Below, piece by piece: positions 1 to 7,280 of a DNA stretch of 64,000 nucleotides. The notes under the pieces were generated by a model that searched no databases, was not told the origin of the DNA, and worked only from the letters and a program-made list of their open reading frames with translations. The stretch is taken from the NCBI RefSeq assembly GCF_000473165.1, contig NZ_KI421504.1, positions 1,454,100-1,518,099 on the forward strand, read 5' to 3'. The stretch's first letter is position 1. Every line of letters starts with the position of its first letter. A program made the translations under genes and the position numbers. Origin of the DNA: Leisingera aquimarina DSM 24565. Its GTDB lineage: Bacteria; Pseudomonadota; Alphaproteobacteria; Rhodobacterales; Rhodobacteraceae.

Positions 1-44
1 AGACGCGCCATCTGCGCGTCGCCCAGCCGGAAAAGATCAGACAT
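1..44 (-). mobile_element. 5' tip of an IS5-family transposase gene (cut by window edge)
   Basis: Read on the minus strand from the ATG at 44, the only 14 or so codons inside the window give MSDLFRLGDAQMARL. This is the characteristic N-terminus of IS5-family (IS427-group) transposases, which usually continue 'EPFFP'. The rest of the gene lies left of the window. The terminal inverted repeat should lie between 45 and about 106, but I cannot identify it with confidence. It is too short to say whether the element is intact. Confidence 0.6.
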
Positions 45-106
45 GTACACCGCTCGTTTTCGAGCTCTGAATCACACGGCAAATCGGAAATCAATGCATC
101 CTGACC

Positions 107-991
107 CTAGGCCGGTTCGGCTGCCCTAATCCTGCTCCAAAGCTCACTTGCAACGACGCCGGGGGGGCGGTCTCTGCGTCTCATCTTGAAAATCATCGTT
201 CGGCGTACAGGAAATCGTTCCAAGTTGAGAGGAAGCAATGCACCGGACTGCCGCTCCTCTTCGGTCATATGGTCCGGCAGGCCACCCCAGCCGAGACCGG
301 CGAGGATCACCTTTTTCTTGGCTGTGAGATCGGAAACGGTCCACTTCAGCCCGCCCGGCAGCAGGTCGCGGCTTTGTTCATGCGCGGAGCCGCCAGTGCC
401 GGCGGCGACCACCTGCACATAGCTTTGCATTTGGGATGCCGACAATGCGCCGGAACCGGCCGGCAGGTTTAGCCCGGGGCCGGCCACTGGCCGTATTGTC
501 ACCTCTGCGACTAGCTCAGCTTCCACTTCATCCAGCGGTGCCCCATCCAACGAAGCAAGGGCGATATCCGCCTTGCCCTCCATCAGCCGGGCAATCGGGC
601 CGCCCATCATCTCCATCCGCAGCCGGAGATGGGTGGCCGGGTGACGCCGTCCGGTTTCGGCAAGCGCCGGCAGCAGAGGGTCCAGATCCATTGTGGCGCT
701 GACGGCAATGTTCAATTCCGGCTCTTCCCGGGCGCGCAGCCGGGCCGCAGTGGTTCTCAGACCTTGCATCTGCCGCAGCACACGGGAGGCTTCGCGGTAG
801 AAAATCTCACCCGCCGGTGTGAGTGCCGGCCGGTAGGCCGCGCGGCTGAACAGCTCCAGTTCCAGTTCCTCTTCCAGCTGGCGGATTGTGTGGCTGATGG
901 CTGATTGCGATTTGTTCAGCCGTTCAGCCGCACCGCGGAAAGTGCCGGTTGAGACGATCGCCTCCAGGGCAACAAGCTGGTCGTGTTTCAT
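107..991 (-). CDS. LysR-family transcriptional regulator
   Basis: About 294 residues. It has an N-terminal winged helix-turn-helix (residues about 3–60, with TFRGAAERLNKSQSAISHTI as the HTH) and a LysR substrate-binding domain. An upstream in-frame start exists at 1048, but the ATG at 991 (MKHDQLVALEAIV) gives the normal family N-terminus and keeps the gene clear of the palindromes at 1013–1048. It is divergent from the glutathione transferase operon at 1100, the usual layout of a LysR regulator and its target. The inducer is unknown. A neighbouring tautomerase and a broken nitronate monooxygenase suggest a response to an electrophilic or aromatic compound, which is inference. Confidence 0.9.
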   Translation of the reverse strand: MKHDQLVALEAIVSTGTFRGAAERLNKSQSAISHTIRQLEEELELELFSRAAYRPALTPAGEIFYREASRVLRQMQGLRTTAARLRAREEPELNIAVSATMDLDPLLPALAETGRRHPATHLRLRMEMMGGPIARLMEGKADIALASLDGAPLDEVEAELVAEVTIRPVAGPGLNLPAGSGALSASQMQSYVQVVAAGTGGSAHEQSRDLLPGGLKWTVSDLTAKKKVILAGLGWGGLPDHMTEEERQSGALLPLNLERFPVRRTMIFKMRRRDRPPGVVASELWSRIRAAEPA

Positions 992-1012
992 TTTTTTGCT
1001 ATATGATCTGTT

Positions 1013-1048
1013 TTGATAATCATGATTGTGAGAACACAATATTATCAA
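1013..1048. promoter_or_regulatory. Nested palindromes in the LysR/GST divergent promoter region
   Basis: An inner perfect inverted repeat ATTGTG-AGAA-CACAAT (1025–1040) is flanked by outer arms TTGATAAT (1013–1020) and ATTATCAA (1041–1048). The inner repeat fits the T-N11-A rule for LysR-family operators. The region is AT-rich within GC-rich DNA and sits between the two divergent start codons (991 and 1100). It is a likely LysR operator overlapping both promoters. Confidence 0.5.
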
Positions 1049-1099
1049 TAAATCATGTCAAGGGGTAGTCAAGAGCATCACCAAGCACAGGAGATAGTG

Positions 1100-1711
1100 A
1101 TGAAACTCTACTACAAACCCGGCGCTTGCCCGCTGGCCAGCCATATCGCCCTGTATGAAACAGGCCAATCGTTTGAAATCGAAGCCGTCGATACCGCGGC
1201 GGGCCGGACCGCAAGCGGCGCGGACTACCGCGCGATCAACCCCAAAGGCTATGTTCCGGCCCTGGGCCTGGACGACGGAAGCGTTCTCACCGAAGGGGCC
1301 GCTGTTTTGCAGTATATCGCGGACAGCAATCCGAAGGCAGGCCTGGCGCCGGAAGCCGGCACCCTGGCCCGCGCCCGGATGCAGGAACAGCTCAACTGGA
1401 TCGGGACGGAGCTGCACAAGGCCTTTGGCCCGCTGTTCCGCGACGGCACCTCCGAGGCCGGCAAAGACGCGGCGCGCACAGCTGTTGCAGGCAAGTTCGA
1501 TCTGATCGAGGCGCAGCTGGAGGATGGCCGGGAGTGGCTGGTCGCAGACCGGTTCTCGGTGGCTGATGCCTATCTGTTCGTGGTTTCGAACTGGGCGAAT
1601 TTCACCGGCATCGACCTGGCCCGTTGGCCCCGGCTGGCCGCGTTCGTGAGCCGCATTGCCGCCCGCCCGTCCGCTCAGGCTGCAATGCGCGCCGAGGGGT
1701 TGATCCAATGA
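1100..1711 (+). CDS. Glutathione S-transferase (beta-like)
   Basis: 203 residues, starting MKLYYKPGACPLASHIALYE. The YYKPGACPLASH segment is the thioredoxin-fold active-site region of beta-class GSTs, with the Cys and Ser usual for that class. The C-terminal helical domain (about 85–200) includes the SVADAYLFVVSNWA motif. The start at 1100 follows an AGGAGAT ribosome-binding site; a start at 1055 would add 15 residues with no family match. The stop overlaps the next start (ATGA at 1708–1711), so the two genes are translationally coupled. Probably a cytosolic enzyme conjugating or reducing an electrophile; the substrate is not readable from sequence. Confidence 0.9.
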   Translation: MKLYYKPGACPLASHIALYETGQSFEIEAVDTAAGRTASGADYRAINPKGYVPALGLDDGSVLTEGAAVLQYIADSNPKAGLAPEAGTLARARMQEQLNWIGTELHKAFGPLFRDGTSEAGKDAARTAVAGKFDLIEAQLEDGREWLVADRFSVADAYLFVVSNWANFTGIDLARWPRLAAFVSRIAARPSAQAAMRAEGLIQ

Positions 1712-2088
1712 CGCCCGCCGGCCACAAACAGGTCGGCGCAGTGATGGAGACCTATTTCGATGGCCTCCATCACGCCGACAGTACAATGCTGCGCAAGGTG
1801 TTTCACCCGCAATTGGCCTATGTCTGCGCCACCGAAGATGATGAACTGTACTTGGATCTTGAAACCTACATGCGCCGGGTGGACGGACGGGAGCCGCCGG
1901 CCAAGCGCGGCGACCCGCGCGAGGAGGAGATCCAGGAGATCGCCTTTGCCAGCGACAGGCTGGCCCGTGTCAGCGCCCGCATGACCATGATGGGCCGGGA
2001 CTTTCATGATCTCTTGACCCTTGTCCGCCACGGTGCCGAATGGCGCATCGTCGCAAAAGTGTTCTCCTATGTTCCGCGAAAGGACTGA
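1708..2088 (+). CDS. NTF2-like / SnoaL-type small protein
   Basis: 126 residues. The pattern (N-terminal helix GAVMETYFDGLHHADSTMLRKVFHP, then strands ending MMGRDFHDLLTLVRHGAEWRIVAKVF) matches the cone-shaped NTF2/lumazine-binding-like fold, which includes SnoaL cyclases and ketosteroid isomerases. It overlaps the GST stop by four bases and ends three bases before the tautomerase gene, so it belongs to the same operon. Fold assignment is by pattern; catalytic function and substrate are unknown. It may act on the same metabolite as the tautomerase. Confidence 0.75.
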   Translation: MTPAGHKQVGAVMETYFDGLHHADSTMLRKVFHPQLAYVCATEDDELYLDLETYMRRVDGREPPAKRGDPREEEIQEIAFASDRLARVSARMTMMGRDFHDLLTLVRHGAEWRIVAKVFSYVPRKD

Positions 2089-2091
2089 GCG

Positions 2092-2313
2092 ATGCCTTAT
2101 GTGAATATCAAGGTGACCCGCGAAGGCGGCCCTGACGGCACTGGACCGAGTGCAGACCAAAAGGCGCAGTTGATCACCGGGGTTACCGGCCTGTTGCAGG
2201 ACGTTCTGGGCAAGTCCCCGGCGACCACATTCGTGGTGATCAACGAAGTCCCGCTGGAGGATTGGGGTGTTGGCGGCCTGCCGGTGCAGGAGTACCGGAA
2301 GCAGGCGCAATGA
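2092..2313 (+). CDS. 4-oxalocrotonate tautomerase-family protein
   Basis: 73 residues, with mature N-terminus PYVNIKVT after Met removal. Pro-1 is the catalytic base of the tautomerase superfamily. The rest (SADQKAQLITGVTGLLQDVLGKSPATTFVVINEV) is the classic beta-alpha-beta unit, and ENWGxGG-like EDWGVGGLPV follows as in this family. Small hexameric or trimeric cytosolic tautomerase or isomerase. It is the last intact gene of the GST operon; its stop overlaps the first codon of the decayed nitronate monooxygenase. Confidence 0.88.
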   Translation: MPYVNIKVTREGGPDGTGPSADQKAQLITGVTGLLQDVLGKSPATTFVVINEVPLEDWGVGGLPVQEYRKQAQ

Positions 2314-2635
2314 AGACGCGGCTGACAGAGGCGCTGGGGATCACCTGCCCGGTGATCCAGGCGCCGATGGCCATCGCTGCGGGTGCGCGCGCGTGGGTTG
2401 CGGGCTGATCACCTGGAAGCTTGCGGAACAGCGACCGGGTGCTAGCGTGCGATCCGGCGGCTCTGTTCCTGTCCTTTGGCAATCCGGCGCCCTTTGCGCC
2501 AGCGATACGGGACGCCGGTGTGCCGCTGATCTGCCAGGTCCAGACACTGCGCGATGCCCGGCAGGCGCTGGGCTGCGGCGCAGACATCATAGTCGCCCAA
2601 GGGGCGGACGCCGGTGGCCATGGCGAAGCGCGCTT
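2310..2635 (+). pseudogene. Nitronate monooxygenase remnant (frameshifted, internally deleted, 3'-truncated)
   Basis: The start is normal: MKTRLTEALGITCPVIQAPMA is a standard nitronate monooxygenase / 2-nitropropane dioxygenase N-terminus. After IAAG the reading breaks. Family pieces GLITWKLAEQ and ALFLSFGNPAPFAPAIRDAGVPLICQVQTL then ADIIVAQGADAGGHGEAR appear in two frames, and roughly 40–60 residues are missing between the first two. Homology stops just after GGHGEAR near 2633, where unrelated TetR-like sequence begins. The enzyme cannot be functional. It once closed the GST–tautomerase operon, so the pathway here is probably being lost. Confidence 0.8.
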
Positions 2636-3006
2636 TGGAAGAAGAAGCAACGGCTGCGAAAGCCCTGCACCGCTATGTGTTTGAGGCCATCGAGGCGTTT
2701 TCTTGTAAAGAGAGATCCAGAGGCTGCTTGCTGGTCAGTGCCGCAACCAATTGCGGTGCCGCCAGCACCGGTGCGCAGAAACTGCTCGCTGGATACAGGC
2801 AGGCCAGCGAGGCATTGATCGCCGCCTGCATCCAGCGCGGTATCGAAGACGGAGACATGCCGCCAGCAAGTGATCCGGATCTTTTGGCGAAATACTTTGC
2901 AGTTCTGATTCAGGGACTTGCCGCGCAAGCCCGCGATGGCGCCACAGCTGATGCTTAGCACAGCGTGGCTGAACTGGCGCTGGGTCAAGTTGCGGTATTG
3001 CCCTAG
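2614..3006 (+). pseudogene. TetR-family regulator 3' remnant (no DNA-binding domain, internal amber)
   Basis: The frame reading RGCLLVSAATNCGAASTGAQKLL, SEALIAACIQRGIEDGDMP and DLLAKYFAVLIQGLAAQARDGA is the ligand-binding half of an AcrR/TetR regulator. No helix-turn-helix precedes it; the sequence joins directly to nitronate monooxygenase DNA near 2633. A TAG at 2956–2958 interrupts the frame, but the expected tail HSVAELALGQVAVLP continues in the same frame to a TAG at 3004–3006. A single base change therefore looks responsible. The join is best explained by one deletion removing the end of the oxygenase gene and the start of this gene. Confidence 0.7.
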
Positions 3007-3593
3007 GAGACAAGGATGCCGTCTGCTGGCCTTTTCTTTCAAATCCCGGGAACATGCTCAACTGCTGCCGCATCCGGAATATGTTCAGCAGCTTCAAAAA
3101 ACTCCCCTGCAGACCTGTTTCAAGGCCCGGCCCTGTTCTTGAGCGCAGGTTTGTTTTCCGTGGAGTTTTTTCAGTCCTGGAAAACATCAAACCCCAAAGT
3201 TACCTCTGGCTCTCTGAGAGGCGCAGCCTGAGCCGCTGGCGTGCGGCGCTGCAGTAACTGAAAACGCAGCCGTGTCATTGGCTGAAACAAGGCTTCGGAA
3301 ACCCTCTCTCAAATCGCGCAACCAACACGTTTCCAGCCAGATCCAACGCTTTTCTCACCTGGGCGGCGCACAATGATCAGTTGCACACTCAGTTTAACTA
3401 ACTTCAACACAAGTAGTTAGGAGCCCGTTAACGCAGTCATTCCTGGTGTCTTGCGCCAATTGCGGCGGGAATTGGGCGCATCTGCCTTGATTGCCCGAAT
3501 GGCGCCGCGATCCTTCCGCATTCTGCTTCCAGCGTTGGGGTTCAACTGCCCCGCTCCGGCCAAAGCTCCGGCTGCCACAAGGAAACTGACGCT
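3007..3593. other. Non-coding stretch between decayed genes and kinase operon
   Basis: About 590 bases with no recognisable gene. Short open frames exist but have no family features and no good ribosome-binding sites. An AT-richer patch around 3386–3420 (TTTAACTAACTTC…GTAGTTAGG, with short inverted arms AACTA/TAGTT) is the most promoter-like part and may drive the operon starting at 3594. The remainder may be further gene debris. Confidence 0.4.
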
Positions 3594-4952
3594 GTGCCTG
3601 ACGACACATCCTCTGCTGACCCGGCTCTCTCCTGTGAACTGCCCTGCGGCTTCAAACTGCTGCAAGGCCAGTACCAGATCGAGCGGCCGCTGCTGAGCGG
3701 TGGCTTTGGGATCACCTATCTGGCCCGGGACAGCCTGGAACGCCGCGTCGTCATCAAGGAGTGCTTTCCGGCTGGCATTTGCCGCCGCAGTGGCACGGAT
3801 GTTGAACCCAGCACGGCAGAACACGCCAAATCCTGCCGCAATGTTTTGCGCAACTTCCTGCGCGAGGCGCATCTTCTGGCCCGCGCCCGGCATCGCGGCA
3901 TCGTTGGCGTGCATCAGGTGTTCAAAGAAAACCAAACTGCTTACATCGCAATGGAGTTCGTTGACGGTCTGGACTTGCTGACCGTGCGTGAGGACCAGCC
4001 TGAACGGCTGACCGGGTCGCTTCTGAGGCACGTTCTGGGACAGGCGCTGGAAGCGCTCGACTGCCTGCACGGGCAAGGTATTTTGCACCGTGACATCTCA
4101 CCGGACAACTTCATCCTCGGTAAAGATGGAAGCCTCACGCTGATCGACTTCGGGGCCGCTTGCGGCAGTCTTCCCAATGACGATACCGCGCTGCCGTTGC
4201 TGCTGGCGGTCAAGGATGGCTATTCCGCGCATGAGTTGTACAGGCCCGAGTTGCCTCAGCGTCCGGCCTGTGACCTCTATGCGCTGGGCGCGACGCTTTA
4301 TTACCTGATTACCGGAGAAGTGCCGGCAGGCAGCCAGCAGCGGCTGACCGCAGTGATGGCGGGAGACCCGGATCCTTGCCAACCGCTGCTGGGCAGACCG
4401 TGGAACGCGGATCCTGCGGTGCTGGCCACTGTGGATATGGCAATGTCCGTGCTTCCAGCGGAGCGGTTCCAGTCGGCGCGCGACTGGGCAGGTACGCTGG
4501 CCGAAGACGATTACGAAATGCAGAACGCTGCGGAAGTAGCCATTCAGCTGCCCGGCACCGATGCGCCAGCGCCGGCAAACAGTGCCAACCTGGATGCCGT
4601 CATTTCCGATCTGGTCGCGACAACCAACGGCAGTCTGACACCTGGGCAACCGCGTTCGGTCAGGCAAAAGCAGGCCCCGCCTGCCAGCAAACCCTCCAAG
4701 CCGCTCGGCCAACTGGTGAATATCTTCGGCGAGCCGGTCAGCGACGTGGAAGCCTGGCTGGAAGAACAGGATGCAATCCCGCGGCGGAAGAAAAACGCGC
4801 CCGCTGCGGAACAGCCGCCCGTCGCCGTATCCGCTGCGGCCCTCCCGGCAGAGCCGGTTTTGGAACTGCGCTGGGAAAAGCCAAGTTTCGCTGGCCGGCT
4901 GCGCAATATCTTCGGGCGCCGGCAAAGCAATCCGGAAACGGTTAAGAGCTGA
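3594..4952 (+). CDS. Ser/Thr protein kinase (Hanks-type, PpkA-like)
   Basis: 452 residues. The kinase domain spans about 27–290: glycine loop LSGGFG (34–39), catalytic Lys55 (VVIKE), alpha-C Glu91, HRDISPDN (165–172) and DFG (185–187). The HRDISPDNF form is typical of PpkA-type kinases. The C-terminal about 150 residues are Ala/Pro-rich and end in a basic, amphipathic segment (FAGRLRNIFGRRQ). No transmembrane helix is visible, so it is probably cytosolic. The start is a GTG with AAGGAA nine bases upstream. It is the first gene of an eight-gene operon with an FHA protein and PP2C phosphatase immediately after it, so those are its likely partner and antagonist. Confidence 0.92.
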   Translation: MPDDTSSADPALSCELPCGFKLLQGQYQIERPLLSGGFGITYLARDSLERRVVIKECFPAGICRRSGTDVEPSTAEHAKSCRNVLRNFLREAHLLARARHRGIVGVHQVFKENQTAYIAMEFVDGLDLLTVREDQPERLTGSLLRHVLGQALEALDCLHGQGILHRDISPDNFILGKDGSLTLIDFGAACGSLPNDDTALPLLLAVKDGYSAHELYRPELPQRPACDLYALGATLYYLITGEVPAGSQQRLTAVMAGDPDPCQPLLGRPWNADPAVLATVDMAMSVLPAERFQSARDWAGTLAEDDYEMQNAAEVAIQLPGTDAPAPANSANLDAVISDLVATTNGSLTPGQPRSVRQKQAPPASKPSKPLGQLVNIFGEPVSDVEAWLEEQDAIPRRKKNAPAAEQPPVAVSAAALPAEPVLELRWEKPSFAGRLRNIFGRRQSNPETVKS

Positions 4953-4963
4953 AGGGAATGGGT

Positions 4964-6313
4964 ATGAAATTCATTAAGGATATCATCGGCGAAAAGCGGG
5001 AGAGGGTCCGCTTGGACGGTCATGCCGCACAAGAAGCAGACCCGGCCCCGGCGCCTGTGCAGGATGCGGTTGCTCCTGACGTCGTCGAACCCGGGGCAGC
5101 CCGTCCGCCTCTCAGCCTCGACCGGGGTTTCCTGCTGGATGCGGTGCCGGAACCCGCTCAGGCGGCATCCCCGGCGGAGACCGCTGCTCCGCTGGCTGGC
5201 GACCTGGCGGATGGCTTCTGGACTGATGACGCTGGGCCTGAAGACGCTTTGGCAGAAGGAAACGGCTTGCCTGGCTTTGCTGCAGAGGAGCCGCAGGACC
5301 CGGCCATCGCGGCCTTTTTCGCCCGCGAGCAAGAAACCGCGGCAATGCCTGCGGCCGGCGCGAACCCTGGCGATGCCGGTAACTTTGGCAGCCCCGCAGG
5401 CGCCGCATCAGACGATTCCTTCGCGCCTGGTGCCGAAGCGCCCGCGCGTGCTGGCGCAGAGGACGGGTTCCGCAACCCGGAACCGGCTGAACCAGCAGCA
5501 GACAGCGGCGAACCTTACCGGGCCTTTAAGCGAACTCAAGCCGGCATACATGATCAAGGCTGCGAGCCAGGTGCTGAGGATGTCCTTGCCGCGGCCCTTG
5601 CTCCGGTACTTCAGCCTGGACAACAGCCTGAAACCAGCCCGCCCGCCGGCGAAGCACGGCCTGCCAGTATCCTGAGCGGTGTTTCCCAGCCGGCTGCTCC
5701 TGCACCGCAGGCGGCTTCTGTTTCCGCCCCGCAACCGGCGCCCGAAACTCCTCAACCCGCGGTCTCCATGGACAGCCCGGCAGCCGCGCCAATTGATGTG
5801 CCCGCACCATCGATAGGCCGCGGCGCCAGCCGGGCGGGACGGGTCAAGACCCGCCTGCTGGGTTTCAGCCCGGCTCAAGCCGAAGACAGCGACCCCTTTG
5901 CCCGCAGCCAGAAAGAAACCGCACCCGGTTACACCCGGTTTCCTGTCGGCTGGCTTGCTATTGTGCAGGGACCGGGCCGGGGTGCTGCCTTTACTTTGTT
6001 CAGCGGCGTCACTGTGATCGGCCGCGGCGCCGACCAGACCGTAAGGCTGGACTTCGGTGACAACAGCATCTCGCGCGACAATCACGCTGCCATCGCCTAT
6101 GACCCCGAACAGAAAGCCTTCTATGTCGGCCACGGCGGCAAGGCGAACCTGGTGCGCCGCAACGACCGCCCTGTGCTCAGCACCGAAACCCTGACGGCGG
6201 GCGACCTGATCCGCATTGGCGAGACCACCCTGCGCTTTGTGCCGCTGTGCGGCGCCGATTTCGGCTGGGACCAGCCGCAACCCGACGATGCTGCCCATGC
6301 TGTGCACCGCTGA
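4964..6313 (+). CDS. FHA-domain phosphothreonine-binding protein
   Basis: About 449 residues (an alternative ATG at 4958 adds two; AAGGGA spacing favours 4964). The first about 320 residues are low-complexity Ala/Pro/Glu-rich sequence, apart from a short N-terminal helix FIKDIIGEKRERV. The FHA domain occupies about the last 120 residues: GR at the first loop (VIGRGAD), SRDNHA in the recognition loop, then NLVRRN and a closing TLRFVPL strand. FHA domains bind phosphothreonine, so this is likely a substrate or adaptor of the kinase directly upstream. The disordered arm offers many possible phosphosites. The stop codon lies inside the next gene. Confidence 0.9.
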   Translation: MKFIKDIIGEKRERVRLDGHAAQEADPAPAPVQDAVAPDVVEPGAARPPLSLDRGFLLDAVPEPAQAASPAETAAPLAGDLADGFWTDDAGPEDALAEGNGLPGFAAEEPQDPAIAAFFAREQETAAMPAAGANPGDAGNFGSPAGAASDDSFAPGAEAPARAGAEDGFRNPEPAEPAADSGEPYRAFKRTQAGIHDQGCEPGAEDVLAAALAPVLQPGQQPETSPPAGEARPASILSGVSQPAAPAPQAASVSAPQPAPETPQPAVSMDSPAAAPIDVPAPSIGRGASRAGRVKTRLLGFSPAQAEDSDPFARSQKETAPGYTRFPVGWLAIVQGPGRGAAFTLFSGVTVIGRGADQTVRLDFGDNSISRDNHAAIAYDPEQKAFYVGHGGKANLVRRNDRPVLSTETLTAGDLIRIGETTLRFVPLCGADFGWDQPQPDDAAHAVHR

Positions 6314-7280
6314 GTTCGAATATGATGCTGCGACGGCCATCAGCAAGGGCCGCCGCGAGCGCCAAGAGGACGCGGTTGCCGCCGATTTCCTGGTCGGCAC
6401 CGGCACCGGTTTTGCGGTGCTGGCCGATGGCATGGGCGGCCATGCCGCCGGTGATGTCGCCAGCAAGATTGTGGTCACCGAGGTGTTCAGCGATCTGAAA
6501 CTGCGCGCGGACGACCCGGGCGCGCTGGAGCAGGCGATCGGTGCGGTGCTGCAGCAGGCTGCCAGCGGCGCCAATGCCTGTCTTGGCGAATACGCCAGCC
6601 ATCAGCCCCAGGCGCGCGGCATGGGCGCGACGCTGCTGGCTCCGGTGCTGTTCAGTGACCGGCTCTACTGGATCTCGGTCGGTGACTCGCCGCTGTTCCT
6701 GTTCCGCGACGGCGCTCTGATCCGGCTCAACGCCGACCACTCGATGGCAGCAGAGATCGACAGGCTGGTCGCCCAAGGCCGCATGGACCCGGCCGAGGCC
6801 GCCAGCCATCCGGACCGGCATTGCGTTACGTCAGTGCTGACCGGGGCGGAAATCCCCCGCATCGACTGCCGCAGCACACCTGTCCGGCTGCAGCATGGCG
6901 ATATCGTGCTGGCCGCCAGCGACGGGCTTCAATTTCTGGAGGAGGAAGAGATCGCCGCCGTCCTCACTGCAGAATGCGGCAGTTCCAGTGCCCGCATCGG
7001 TGCGGCGCTGATGCAGCAGCTGGAGGTGTTGAACGCTCCGGAACAGGACAATGCCGCGTTCTGTGTGATCAAACCCATTGACCCGCAGGCCGCCATTCCT
7101 GCCCTGAACCAGCCAGCCCCGCCGCCGATGGACTCGCCGGTTCTGGCCCCGCCACCGCCGGAACAGCCGCCTGCGCCGTCGCGTCAGCGCACTGGCCGCC
7201 GGGTGATCACCTTCTTGGCGTCAGCGACGTGGCGTTCTGCGCCCGCCGCCGGCCGCAACAAAACGGATGCATCGGCTTGA
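6288..7280 (+). CDS. PP2C-type protein phosphatase
   Basis: About 330 residues from ATG 6288 (6297 also possible); both overlap the end of the FHA gene, so translation is coupled. PP2C metal-binding motifs are present: RQEDA (about 24–29), ADGMGGHAAGD (46–56), GDSPLFLFR, ASDGL and the late EQDNAA. The catalytic domain ends near residue 255. A Pro-rich linker and a basic tail (RQRTGRRVITFLASATWR) follow. It is expected to reverse phosphorylation by the operon's kinase. The trio kinase–FHA–PP2C recalls the post-translational switch of type VI secretion, but no secretion genes are nearby. Confidence 0.92.
   Translation: MLPMLCTAEFEYDAATAISKGRRERQEDAVAADFLVGTGTGFAVLADGMGGHAAGDVASKIVVTEVFSDLKLRADDPGALEQAIGAVLQQAASGANACLGEYASHQPQARGMGATLLAPVLFSDRLYWISVGDSPLFLFRDGALIRLNADHSMAAEIDRLVAQGRMDPAEAASHPDRHCVTSVLTGAEIPRIDCRSTPVRLQHGDIVLAASDGLQFLEEEEIAAVLTAECGSSSARIGAALMQQLEVLNAPEQDNAAFCVIKPIDPQAAIPALNQPAPPPMDSPVLAPPPPEQPPAPSRQRTGRRVITFLASATWRSAPAAGRNKTDASA

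Noticed and set aside
3417-4088. A 223-codon minus-strand frame overlapping the kinase start
   Set aside because: No domain features, and most of it is antisense to the conserved kinase core.
3594-7280. Type VI secretion locus based on kinase/FHA/PP2C trio
   Set aside because: No Tss sheath, baseplate, membrane-complex or effector genes are found anywhere in the 64 kb.
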